A stretch of 64,000 nucleotides of DNA, taken from contig JBKEAM010000102.1 in NCBI GenBank assembly GCA_047972265.1, positions 1 to 64,000 of the forward strand, written 5' to 3'. The stretch's first letter is position 1. Every line of letters starts with the position of its first letter. Made by a program: the position numbers and the translations under genes. Under the pieces are notes generated by a model that was not told the origin of the DNA, ran no database searches, and saw only the letters and a list, made by a program, of their open reading frames with translations. This stretch comes from JAAYCI01 sp047972265 (GTDB lineage: Bacteria > Bacillota > Clostridia > Oscillospirales > Ruminococcaceae). Shown here one piece after another: positions 33,886 to 41,842 of the stretch.

Positions 33886-34929
33886 TTATTTTATATTGCG
33901 CACACTATCCCCCTCAAAAAGAGAGATTGGAAGCACAGTGCTTTGCGGCGGCATATCCGGTTGCTGTATTTTTTGCGTTAATATTTGCAGGGCAGTGCGT
34001 GCCAGCTGCGGGCTGCTGTTATCCATTGAGGTAAGCCGAAAAGGGGTTTTTAAATAGGCTTGTATGTGGTCAAACCCTACAACCGAAATATCCTCTGGTA
34101 CTTTGTAGCCAAGCTTTGATAAACCGTCAATTGCTTCAAACGCAATCAGGTCACTATACGCAAAAATAGCGGTAATATCGCTGCGCTTGGCAAGCAGGGG
34201 GGCTAAAACACTGGCAGCCTCATCGCCCTTGGCCGATATTTCAAACAAAAGGTCTTGTTGCAGGGGCAGGTTCGCCTCGGCAAGTGCTTTACAGTACCCG
34301 TCCCTGCGCAACCGTGCCGATGAGTTGTTTTGCGAGCGCCCGTTTAAAAGGACGATATTTTTATGCCCTTTTTGTATAAGGTATGTAGTGGCTTTATAGC
34401 CGCCGTCCAAATCATCGCCAACAACATGGTCGGTTTTGGTGTTTTCAAAATAACGCCCCAGTAAAACAAAAGGCGTGCCAGAAGATTGCAGCAGGTGCAC
34501 ACTGTCTAAAGAGTTTTGGGCCGGGGAGAAAATAATGCCATCCACATTTTTTTGCAGTGCGGTGGTAAGGGCGGCGTATTCGTGCTGGCCATCTTCAGAG
34601 GTGTTTAGCAAAAAGGTAGAGTACCCCACCTCTCTTGCACCCCGTTCTATTTCTTCCATGGCTATCGAATAAAAAAGGTTAGAAACATCGGGTATTACAA
34701 CGGCAAGGGTGTTGCTGCGGCCCAGCCGTAGCGAAGAAGCCAGCGAGTTGTTAAAATACCCCAATTTGTGTGAGATACGCTGTATCTCCTCGCGGGTGTC
34801 GGGGGTAACGTCCGGCATATTACGCAGCGCGCGCGAAACCGTATTTACGCTAAAGCCCGTTTCCAGTGCAATGTCTTTTAGGGTGGGGCGGGCAAAGCGG
34901 TTATTTGGGTTGGGCTTTTTTTTGGGCAA
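33886..34929 (-). CDS. LacI-family transcriptional regulator (first copy)
   Basis: A 347-residue repressor-type protein. The N-terminal helix-turn-helix and hinge read RPTLKDIALETGFSVNTVSRALRNMPDVTPDTREEIQRISHKLGYFNNSLASSLR. The C-terminal type I binding-protein domain begins TLAVVIPDVSNLFYSIAMEEIERGAREVGYSTFLLNTSED. TTG 34929 is the start, with GGGGG seven bases upstream. It is a close paralogue of the second LacI regulator in this window, sharing the DNA-reading helix SVNTVSRALR. It lies next to araA and the aldo/keto reductase genes and is a candidate regulator of the TTAACGTTAA sites. Its sugar effector is unknown. Confidence 0.9.
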   Translation of the reverse strand: MPKKKPNPNNRFARPTLKDIALETGFSVNTVSRALRNMPDVTPDTREEIQRISHKLGYFNNSLASSLRLGRSNTLAVVIPDVSNLFYSIAMEEIERGAREVGYSTFLLNTSEDGQHEYAALTTALQKNVDGIIFSPAQNSLDSVHLLQSSGTPFVLLGRYFENTKTDHVVGDDLDGGYKATTYLIQKGHKNIVLLNGRSQNNSSARLRRDGYCKALAEANLPLQQDLLFEISAKGDEAASVLAPLLAKRSDITAIFAYSDLIAFEAIDGLSKLGYKVPEDISVVGFDHIQAYLKTPFRLTSMDNSSPQLARTALQILTQKIQQPDMPPQSTVLPISLFEGDSVRNIK

Positions 34930-34952
34930 ACCAATACCCCCTTGTGCAATTG

Positions 34953-34987
34953 TAAAAATAAGGGTGCGTACACGGCAGCACGCACCC
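34953..34987 (-). terminator. Terminator of the oxidoreductase pair
   Basis: On the minus strand GGGTGCG pairs with CGCACCC around a 12-base loop, followed by a T-rich tail (TTATTTTTA). It begins ten bases after the aldo/keto reductase stop and separates that unit from the LacI gene. Confidence 0.75.
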
Positions 34988-34996
34988 GGTGCATAT

Positions 34997-35968
34997 CTAG
35001 GCCTGCAAGTTTAAATAAAGGGCTTCTTGTTGGGTAAGCGGCACATCCAAGGCCAAAATATTCTGTTCAATTCTGGCAGGGTTGGTGGTGCTAAAAACCG
35101 CAAAAACATTCAAGGTTTGATGAAAAATCCACGCCAAAGCTATTTGGGCAACGGTACATCCTTTTTGGGCAGCCAGTTCTTCGGCACGGCGCAGCCTCTC
35201 AAAGTTATCTGGGCTGGCATATCCTTCCATAGCGGGGGCATCCATAAACCGGGTGGCCTGCTGTGCTTCACCGCTTTTTACAAGACCAGAAAATAATCCC
35301 CGCCCAAGGCTGGAATATGCAATAACCGGCATTTGGTTTTGCCGGTACCACTCGCGCGCATCGGCATTTTCTCTTCCAGATATGGTTACACATCCGCCGC
35401 CCCAGGGATCTTTTACCTGCTCGGCAAGGCCAAAGTTGGGGCTGGAAACAGAAAAAGGCAGAAGATTGTGTTTATAGGCATACTCGTTTGCTTCCGCAAT
35501 ACGCTGGTGGCTCCAGTTAGAGCCGCCAAATACCCCAATGCTTCCGTTTGTGTGTAGTTCGTTCAATACCTCTACAATGGGGCCAACCGGCACGCCGGGG
35601 TCATCCCTATGCAGCAGGTATATGTCTATAAAATCGGTTTGCAGGTTGCTTAAAGAAACAGCCAAATCTTCGCGTATATCCTGTGGGGTTACGCGTTTTC
35701 GTCCGGTGTCTATATCATGGTGGGCACATTTGCTTAATAAAACAATGTTGCCGCGCCTGCCGCTGGTTTGCAGCCAGTGTCCCAAAGATACCTCGCTGCT
35801 GCCATAATTGCGGGCTGTGTCAAAGGCGGTAATGCCGCTGTTGTAGGCGGCCTCCAGCAGGGGGTCAACATTTTCTCCTGCTAGCATTTTGGGGGTGGCA
35901 CAACCAAAAAATAAACGGGAAACAGGGTTTGCAACGCCATGTACAGTGGCATACTTCATCTTAGCCAT
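34997..35968 (-). CDS. Aldo/keto reductase
   Basis: A 323-residue NAD(P)H-dependent reductase with a TIM-barrel fold. The catalytic tetrad is visible: Asp and Tyr in AFDTARNYGSSE, Lys in LLSKCAHHD, and His in YLLHRDDP. ASSLG...- and SNWSHQRI-type segments place it in the AKR family acting on sugars or small carbonyls. I start at ATG 35968 (MAKMKYATV), after GGATGG, since the extra 12 residues of the longer frame are not conserved. It lies 42 bases downstream of a mannitol-dehydrogenase-like gene, suggesting joint work on a sugar or sugar alcohol. Substrate unknown. Confidence 0.85.
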   Translation of the reverse strand: MAKMKYATVHGVANPVSRLFFGCATPKMLAGENVDPLLEAAYNSGITAFDTARNYGSSEVSLGHWLQTSGRRGNIVLLSKCAHHDIDTGRKRVTPQDIREDLAVSLSNLQTDFIDIYLLHRDDPGVPVGPIVEVLNELHTNGSIGVFGGSNWSHQRIAEANEYAYKHNLLPFSVSSPNFGLAEQVKDPWGGGCVTISGRENADAREWYRQNQMPVIAYSSLGRGLFSGLVKSGEAQQATRFMDAPAMEGYASPDNFERLRRAEELAAQKGCTVAQIALAWIFHQTLNVFAVFSTTNPARIEQNILALDVPLTQQEALYLNLQA

Positions 35969-36010
35969 ACTACACCATCCTTTTGGCAGTGGCCCCGCAG
36001 GCAAAAGACC

Positions 36011-37222
36011 TTAAACGATGTCTTTTAGGCTTTCTTCTTTTATAAGCAGGGCGGTTTTGCGTATCTCTTTAACCGATGCGTTTTGAATGTATAGGTTTAA
36101 AATTTGCAAAATAAAGGGGATGTTAACATCATCTTGCTGCAACTGACAAAGGGTAAGCAATACCTCTTTTGCAACCTCGGGTGTTGGGGTGCTACCCTGC
36201 TCTTTTATATGCTGGTACAGCGCACCCGCAATGCCAACATACAGGTAGGCGGGTACAATGCCCTGCTGTGTGCAGGAGTTCATTGTGCCAATCATACGGT
36301 CTTGCGGAGATAGCTTGCGGGTGGTGTCTCCGCCAACGCGTTTGCAGGTGTCGCCCAGTGCCTTATTGGTAAAGCGGCACAATAGGTCTTGTATATGCAA
36401 TACAATGTCATTTAGGGGTACGCCATATTTTTTAGACAAGGCCTGTGCGCTCTCCAGCATGGCATTTTCTACAATGGCAAAGGTATCGGTATCGTCTATA
36501 GATTGGTAAATGTATTCGCAGCCGGTATACATGCCAAGATAGGCACAGGTGGCGTGCCCCATGTTGTGTACATACAGCTTGCGTTTAATGTAAAAATCGA
36601 AGGGAGAGAAGGGGATCATGCTTTTAATGCTGGGTATGCCGCCCTTAAAAGCATCTTTGTCTACCGGTAGGTAGCCATAGCTCTCTACACAAACACGCAG
36701 GGGGTTGCCGTCCTGCATCTCGGGGGTTTGTACCGGTACCATACGCCCTATAGAGGCCTCTACAAGGCCAATGCGCTCGTCAAACAAAGCGCATTCTTCG
36801 GCTGTAAGCTGCTCTTTAATCATGCCCTCCAAAACCTTGTTTGCGTCCATTAGGTTTTCGCATATTATAATGTTCAGCGGGGCATCGGTGGTGGCAAAAC
36901 GGCGGCGCAAACCCGCAACAATGTTTGGTACTATAAATTTAAGAATATTAACACCAACGGCGGTGGCCATAATATCTGCCCCTGCAATGGCCTCGGCAAC
37001 AGCAGCTTCGTTTTTGCCGTTTACAGCGTTTACGTTGGTAATGTCAATGTCTTGGTGCCCTTTGCTAGACACAATGCGTACAGGGTATTGGTGCTCGCGG
37101 TTCAGGGCGTCTACCACGGGTTCGGCTACGTCTACAAATGTAACCTGATAGCCAGATTGCGAAAAAAGTGAGCCGATAAATCCACGGCCAATATTGCCGC
37201 CGCCATACATGATTGCCTTCAT
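36011..37222 (-). CDS. Mannitol-1-phosphate 5-dehydrogenase-like polyol dehydrogenase
   Basis: A 403-residue member of the long-chain mannitol dehydrogenase family. The NAD-binding motif MYGGGNIGRGFIGSLF at the very N-terminus matches MtlD, and the active-site pattern KLYVHNMGHATCAYLG supplies the conserved Lys, Asn and His. MtlD enzymes interconvert mannitol 1-phosphate and fructose 6-phosphate, but no mannitol PTS genes are near, so a related polyol or hexuronate is equally possible. Start codon ATG 37222 is preferred (AGGGA nine bases upstream) over ATGs at 37228 and 37231. It is followed by an aldo/keto reductase gene in the same unit. Confidence 0.78.
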   Translation of the reverse strand: MKAIMYGGGNIGRGFIGSLFSQSGYQVTFVDVAEPVVDALNREHQYPVRIVSSKGHQDIDITNVNAVNGKNEAAVAEAIAGADIMATAVGVNILKFIVPNIVAGLRRRFATTDAPLNIIICENLMDANKVLEGMIKEQLTAEECALFDERIGLVEASIGRMVPVQTPEMQDGNPLRVCVESYGYLPVDKDAFKGGIPSIKSMIPFSPFDFYIKRKLYVHNMGHATCAYLGMYTGCEYIYQSIDDTDTFAIVENAMLESAQALSKKYGVPLNDIVLHIQDLLCRFTNKALGDTCKRVGGDTTRKLSPQDRMIGTMNSCTQQGIVPAYLYVGIAGALYQHIKEQGSTPTPEVAKEVLLTLCQLQQDDVNIPFILQILNLYIQNASVKEIRKTALLIKEESLKDIV

Positions 37223-37268
37223 TCTCATCATTCCCTATTGCAATTATTTAAAAACCAATAAGCCAGAC

Positions 37269-37309
37269 AAGCCCGCCGCCATGCAATTAAATTGCAGGCA
37301 GCAGGGCTT
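37269..37309 (-). terminator. Imperfect hairpin after the Mgl-type operon
   Basis: A long stem (AAGCCCTGCTGCCTGCAAT opposite ATTGCATGGCGGCGGGCTT on the minus strand, with two internal mismatches) lies about 40 bases past the small membrane protein gene. It is followed by a T-rich but interrupted stretch, so it is probably the operon terminator. Confidence 0.65.
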
Positions 37310-37348
37310 GAAAGCGCCTGTTACAGTATACCATAAAACAAATGTGTT

Positions 37349-37582
37349 TTATGAGGCAATTCCATAAATAACAACGGCAATAATTAATAATACAACGGCT
37401 ATAATCACTGCGTTAATCACTTTTTCCGATACATTCAGCTTCATCCTGTCATATAGATTATAACGCGCGGGGCGTTTTTTTGCGGGATAAGCCGAGTCTG
37501 TGTCGGAAGACGCATCGGCAGTTTGTATTTCTTCTACCTCTGCAAGAGTACTATTTTCATTTTCCATTTTGTCTTTTTCCAT
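37349..37582 (-). CDS. Small single-span membrane protein in the Mgl-type operon
   Basis: A 77-residue protein of unknown family. Residues 1-40 are acidic and polar (MENENSTLAEVEEIQTADASS...), then a basic patch (KKRPARYNLYDRMKLN), then a single hydrophobic helix VINAVIIAVVLLIIAVVIYGIA at the C-terminus. The layout suggests a tail-anchored protein with its N-terminus in the cytoplasm. It starts three bases after the permease gene stop, so it is co-translated with the transporter. A second ATG at 37567 is possible. It may be a small accessory subunit of the permease; this is inference from position only. Confidence 0.7.
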   Translation of the reverse strand: MEKDKMENENSTLAEVEEIQTADASSDTDSAYPAKKRPARYNLYDRMKLNVSEKVINAVIIAVVLLIIAVVIYGIAS

Positions 37583-37585
37583 AGT

Positions 37586-38617
37586 TTATTTTTTGGTAAT
37601 ATATTTTCTTACGTCAATGGCAACCGCCAGTATAATAATAAGGCCACGGATGATGTATTGCAGATAGGCGTTGATGCCCAAAAAGTACAGGCTGTAGTTA
37701 ATAGCTTGTAATATAATACTACCTATAACAACGCCGGCAATGGTACCAACACCACCCGAGAAAGATACGCCGCCTATAACGCAGGCCGAAATTGCATCCA
37801 GCTCGTAGTTAATACCGGTATTTGCACCTACAGATTGTACACGGGCGGTTTCTAAAAATGCAGCAATACCGTAGCAAACACCGGCAACCAGGTACACAAG
37901 CATAATGGTTTTGCCTACGCTTACGCCGGATACGGCGGCGGCTTCGGGGTTGCCGCCCACGGCAAACATGTTTTTGCCCAAGGTGGTTTTTGTCCATAAA
38001 ACATGCATTAATATGGCACAAATAAGGAAATAAATTACAACATACGGAATCCTAAAATCACCGACAGAAAAAGAGCCGGCAGCTGCATCTAAAAAGCCTT
38101 TTTCAAAGGTAGAAAGAGCCTGTGCCGTGCCGGATGGCTGGGCTTCGATGTAAATACTGGTACAGCCATATGCAATAAGCTGTGTACCCAGTGTTACTAT
38201 AAACGGATGCATTTTTAACACCGCTACTCCAAAGCCGTTGATAAGGCTAAAAACAACAGCCAGCAAAATAGAAAGCGCAAGGGGAATAAGCAGGTTGATG
38301 GGTTTTGTCATATCTTGGTAATAGCGGGAAGAATAGGTAACCGACTGTACCAAAGAAGCGGTAATGGCGGCAGAAAAACCAAGTACGCGCCCAATCGAAA
38401 GGTCTGTACCGGCCAGTACAATCAAGCCTGCGCAGCCTAAAGCCAAAATGCCCTTAGTAGATGCCTGCTTTACAATATTAATAATATTGCTAATGGCTAT
38501 AAACTTAGGGTCGATAACACTTACTACAATTAAAATAGCACCTAAAATAAAGTATAGTGCATAGTTTAACAAAAATGCGCTAACTTTTTGAGAATCGATT
38601 TTTTTAGTTTTTTCCAT
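37586..38617 (-). CDS. mglC: Galactose/methyl-galactoside-type ABC transporter, permease
   Basis: A 343-residue membrane protein of the ribose/galactose permease family. Signatures are LALGCAGLIVLAGTDLSIGRVLGFSAAI near the N-terminus, VLKMHPFIVTLGTQLIAYG in the middle, and GKNMFAVGGNPEAAAVSGVSVGK with ELDAISACVIGGVSFSGGVGTIAG in the C-terminal half; these match MglC. It lies 16 bases downstream of the double ATPase gene and is followed at once by a small membrane protein gene. Likely imports galactose, glucose or a related pentose. Confidence 0.88.
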   Translation of the reverse strand: MEKTKKIDSQKVSAFLLNYALYFILGAILIVVSVIDPKFIAISNIINIVKQASTKGILALGCAGLIVLAGTDLSIGRVLGFSAAITASLVQSVTYSSRYYQDMTKPINLLIPLALSILLAVVFSLINGFGVAVLKMHPFIVTLGTQLIAYGCTSIYIEAQPSGTAQALSTFEKGFLDAAAGSFSVGDFRIPYVVIYFLICAILMHVLWTKTTLGKNMFAVGGNPEAAAVSGVSVGKTIMLVYLVAGVCYGIAAFLETARVQSVGANTGINYELDAISACVIGGVSFSGGVGTIAGVVIGSIILQAINYSLYFLGINAYLQYIIRGLIIILAVAIDVRKYITKK

Positions 38618-38633
38618 GCTTCATCCCTCTGTT

Positions 38634-40148
38634 TTAAACATATTTGGCTGCAAGGCGCATAATGGTTTCCTGCTCGCCCTCTATATCGCCAAAGTCTTTT
38701 CCGCGTTCCAGTGTGCCGCTTAAATGTCCGTTGCTCATTACCAAAATACGGTCGCAAATTCCTAGCAGCTCGGGCATTTCAGACGATACCATCATAATAC
38801 CCTTGCCCTGTTTTGCCAGTTCAATAATCAGCTGGTAAATTTCGTACTTTGCACCTACATCAATGCCGCGGGTGGGCTCGTCCAGCAGTAGCACTTCGGG
38901 GCTGGTAAGCAGCCAACGGCCAATAATAACCTTTTGCTGGTTGCCGCCCGACAAAAAGCGTATTTTGGTTTTTTTGCTGGCGGTTTTTACCTTTAAGCTG
39001 TCAATTACCCAATCGGTATCTGTAGACATTTTGCGTCCCTGTAAAAATCCAAACCGCAAATAGGCTTTTAGGTTTGCTAAAACAGAGTTGAATATGATGT
39101 TTGTTTCGGGAAAAAGCCCGGTGGCGCGGCGCTCTTCTGTAATAAGCGCAAATTTGTTTTTCATAGCGGCACGCGGGGTTTTGTTGCGTATAGTCTGGCC
39201 GTGCAGTTTCATTTCACCCTTGCCCAGTGTCATACTTCCAAACAATGTATTTAACAGTTCGGTACGGCGCGAGCCAACGAGGCCTGCAACACCCAGTATT
39301 TCGCCCTTTTTAAGGGTAAAGTTTACGTCTATGCACGAGGGCATGTATTTGCTGGTAATTTCGCTGCATTCCAGCAGGGTTTCGGCGGGGGCGTTTGTTT
39401 TGGGCGGAAAGCGATGCTCCATATTCCGGTTTACCATCAGCCGAATAATTTCGTTCGAGTCCAGTTCGTTTGCGGGGCGGGTGGCAATCCAGCGGCCATC
39501 GCGCATTACGGTAACATCGTCCGAAATTTGCAAAATCTCATCCATACGGTGAGAAATATAGATAATGCCAACCCCAAGTGCGCAAAGCTTTTTCATAATA
39601 CGGAACAAGTGCTTAACTTCTTCGTCTGTAAGAGAGGAAGTGGGCTCGTCCAGTACTAAAACCTTGGCATTGTAAGAAACTGCCTTTGCTATTTCTACCA
39701 TCTGCCGTTTGGATACAGACAATCGTCCAATGGGTGTTCTGGGGTCAACGTCGATTTCTAGGTCGTTAAAGATCTTTTTTGTTTCGGTGTACATTTTTTT
39801 GTGGTTTACAAAACCAAATTTCATAGGAAACCGGCCCAACCACACGTTTTCCATTACATTGCGGCGCAGCACCTGGTTTAATTCCTGGTGCACCATGGCA
39901 ACGCCATTGTCCAGTGCGTTGCGGGGGTTTGTAAAGTTTATCTCGCGCCCCTCCATGGTAATAAAGCCTTCATCTTTTTTATAAATGCCAAAAAGGCATT
40001 TCATCAAGGTGCTTTTCCCTGCCCCGTTTTCTCCCATCAACGCATGTACGGTGCCGCTTCTTAGCTGCAAGTGCGCATGGTCCAGGGCCTTTACGCCGGA
40101 AAAGCTCTTTTCAATGTCCTTCATTTCCAACAGATAGCTTTGTTCCAT
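38634..40148 (-). CDS. mglA: Galactose/methyl-galactoside-type ABC transporter, double ATPase
   Basis: A 504-residue ATPase with two nucleotide-binding domains. Domain one carries GENGAGKSTLMKCLFGIY, LSVSKRQMVEIAKAVS and LVLDEPTSSLTDEE; domain two carries GLVGSRRTELLNTLFG as a degenerate Walker A, LSGGNQQKVIIGRWL and VLLLDEPTRGIDVGAK. Domain layout and length match MglA. It lies between the binding protein gene and the permease gene. An intercistronic hairpin separates it from mglB. Confidence 0.9.
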   Translation of the reverse strand: MEQSYLLEMKDIEKSFSGVKALDHAHLQLRSGTVHALMGENGAGKSTLMKCLFGIYKKDEGFITMEGREINFTNPRNALDNGVAMVHQELNQVLRRNVMENVWLGRFPMKFGFVNHKKMYTETKKIFNDLEIDVDPRTPIGRLSVSKRQMVEIAKAVSYNAKVLVLDEPTSSLTDEEVKHLFRIMKKLCALGVGIIYISHRMDEILQISDDVTVMRDGRWIATRPANELDSNEIIRLMVNRNMEHRFPPKTNAPAETLLECSEITSKYMPSCIDVNFTLKKGEILGVAGLVGSRRTELLNTLFGSMTLGKGEMKLHGQTIRNKTPRAAMKNKFALITEERRATGLFPETNIIFNSVLANLKAYLRFGFLQGRKMSTDTDWVIDSLKVKTASKKTKIRFLSGGNQQKVIIGRWLLTSPEVLLLDEPTRGIDVGAKYEIYQLIIELAKQGKGIMMVSSEMPELLGICDRILVMSNGHLSGTLERGKDFGDIEGEQETIMRLAAKYV

Positions 40149-40182
40149 AACATACCCTCATTCGTTTACATGTCATAGGGTG

Positions 40183-40214
40183 GGAGGGTACCTGAATCCC
40201 TTCAAGTACCCTCC
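40183..40214. other. Intercistronic hairpin between mglB and mglA
   Basis: GGAGGGTAC pairs with GTACCCTCC around a 14-base loop, about 40 bases past the binding protein gene. No U-tract follows in the direction of transcription, so it probably protects the upstream mRNA segment and lets the binding protein be made in excess. Confidence 0.55.
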
Positions 40215-40252
40215 ACATTTGCAATATAATACAGTGTTAAGTTGTTATAAGA

Positions 40253-41335
40253 TTACTGGGTAATCTTGGCGTACGGAATACGGATGGAGTAGCCGTCGAC
40301 AGACAGTTTGTAATCGGTGCCATCTAGGTAGCTGCCGTTTTGGATGTAGTTAATCGCCAATGTGATGTTGGCTTTGCCCATGGCATCGCCGTCTTGCTGA
40401 ACGGTAGCGGTCATGCCGCCGGCCTTAATGGATTCGAGGGCAGAGTCTACAGCGTCAACGCCGATAACAACAATTTTAGGATCGCCATCGTTGCCGGTGT
40501 TGTAGTTAACAGCGTTAAGGGCAGCAACTGCACCTAAAGCCATCATGTCGTTGTTGGCAAAAATAACTTCAATTTCGTCGCCGTATTTGGCCCATGTAGC
40601 AACCATAGCATCCTGTGCTTGTGCCTGGTCCCAGTTACATACTAGGTTTTCGCCCAATTGCTCCAGCTCTACGCCGTTGGCAACTGCGGTTTCAACCGAG
40701 TACTGTGTGCGTGCAATGGCTTCGGGGTTGTTGGGCTCGCCCATAAACTGGATGTACTGCAATTTGCCGTCGCCGTTTTTATCAATGCTGCTGTCGGCTT
40801 TAAACAAATCTGCCAAAATTTCGCCCTGCATATCGCCGGCCTCACGCGGGGTGGTGCCAACAAAGATATAACCGGGGTCTACAACAACTTCCTGTACGGT
40901 TTCGGTAGAGGGTTCTTTGTTATAAAACAGTATAGGTACTTCGTTTTGCTGTGCCAGCTCTACAATGCTGGAGCCCGAAGCAACTTCGGCCAGGTTAACA
41001 ATTACAAAATCGGGTTTGCTTGCAAACATAATGGTTGCTTGCTCTAACTGGGTAGCCATAGAGTCGTTGGCATCCTGCATGTCCAGCTTAACTTCTAAGC
41101 CTTGTGCTTCGCCAAGTTCTTTTGCGTATTTTTCCATGGCGGTACGTACGGTAGAACCATAAGTATCATCGTATTTCCAAACCAAAACACCAATATTTAC
41201 GGTCTTTTTTTCTCCGCCGCCTCCGGCAGATGGGGTGGACCCGGATGGAGTGGTGGTGGAAGAAGAAGTTCCGCCACATGCAACGAGCGAGAATACCATG
41301 ACCAGCGCTAACAGTACAACCAGTAGCTTTTTCAT
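40253..41335 (-). CDS. mglB: Galactose/glucose-type substrate-binding lipoprotein
   Basis: A 360-residue type I solute-binding protein. The signal peptide MKKLLVVLLALVMVFSLVACGG ends in a lipobox (LVAC), followed by a Ser/Thr/Pro linker. The mature part contains VNIGVLVWKYDDTYGSTVRTAMEKYA, EVPILFYNKEP, IFANNDMMALGAVAALN and VIGVDAVDSALE, matching the MglB group, with DKNGDGKLQY looking like the EF-hand-type calcium loop of that group. ATG 41335 follows GGAGG; the longer frame has no signal peptide. It is first in the Mgl-type operon and its promoter carries a LacI-type operator. Confidence 0.88.
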   Translation of the reverse strand: MKKLLVVLLALVMVFSLVACGGTSSSTTTPSGSTPSAGGGGEKKTVNIGVLVWKYDDTYGSTVRTAMEKYAKELGEAQGLEVKLDMQDANDSMATQLEQATIMFASKPDFVIVNLAEVASGSSIVELAQQNEVPILFYNKEPSTETVQEVVVDPGYIFVGTTPREAGDMQGEILADLFKADSSIDKNGDGKLQYIQFMGEPNNPEAIARTQYSVETAVANGVELEQLGENLVCNWDQAQAQDAMVATWAKYGDEIEVIFANNDMMALGAVAALNAVNYNTGNDGDPKIVVIGVDAVDSALESIKAGGMTATVQQDGDAMGKANITLAINYIQNGSYLDGTDYKLSVDGYSIRIPYAKITQ

Positions 41336-41387
41336 GCCCAAACCTCCAACAATTATTGTGTTAATGTTGCGCGCCCTTATAGCGAGA

Positions 41388-41433
41388 ACATTAACGTTAA
41401 TGTATTCTATAACGCGCAGCAAAATATTGTCAA
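41388..41433 (-). promoter_or_regulatory. mglB promoter with LacI-type operator
   Basis: On the minus strand TTGACA (41428-41433), an 18-base spacer and TAGAAT (41404-41409) form the promoter. Directly downstream, over the start point, lies the perfect 16-base palindrome ACATTAACGTTAATGT (41388-41403). Its core is the same TTAACGTTAA found before xylA and the FGGY kinase gene. Repressor bound here would block initiation. Confidence 0.8.
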
Positions 41434-41842
41434 TAGAAAATTGAGTTTTTCTATAGAATTGCAGTAAAACGATTAAAAAAATTGTACACTTTTACTATTG
41501 AAAAAACCAAAATGATGGTTTTAAAATATATAGTTAAACTGTGGCAACGGAGTGCCGTGCCATAAAATATAAAGAATTGTATGATACTGCGCGCTTAGGT
41601 TTGCAACTTAATAAACTAAAACGGCAGTGCAGTATGCAGCGATTCAGGAGGTAATTGCAAAATAATCAGTTTTTAATGGGGTAAAGTTGCCCATGGGCAA
41701 CTTCTGTTTAGTATATAATTGCCAATTCAGGTATTTGTACGTATAATGGGGCTTAAATAAAATGCAGCGTGCCGTTTGGCAGTGTGCTGCTTGTATATAC
41801 AAAGCGCTTAAATACAGCAGATAGGTAAGGTTTTACAGAGAT
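41434..41842. other. Intergenic region between mglB and the second LacI gene
   Basis: About 410 bases without a gene. Its notable element is the perfect 20-base palindrome AAGTTGCCCATGGGCAACTT (41684-41703), which could be an operator for the regulator or a hairpin in its leader. I see no clear promoter hexamers for the regulator. Confidence 0.6.
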
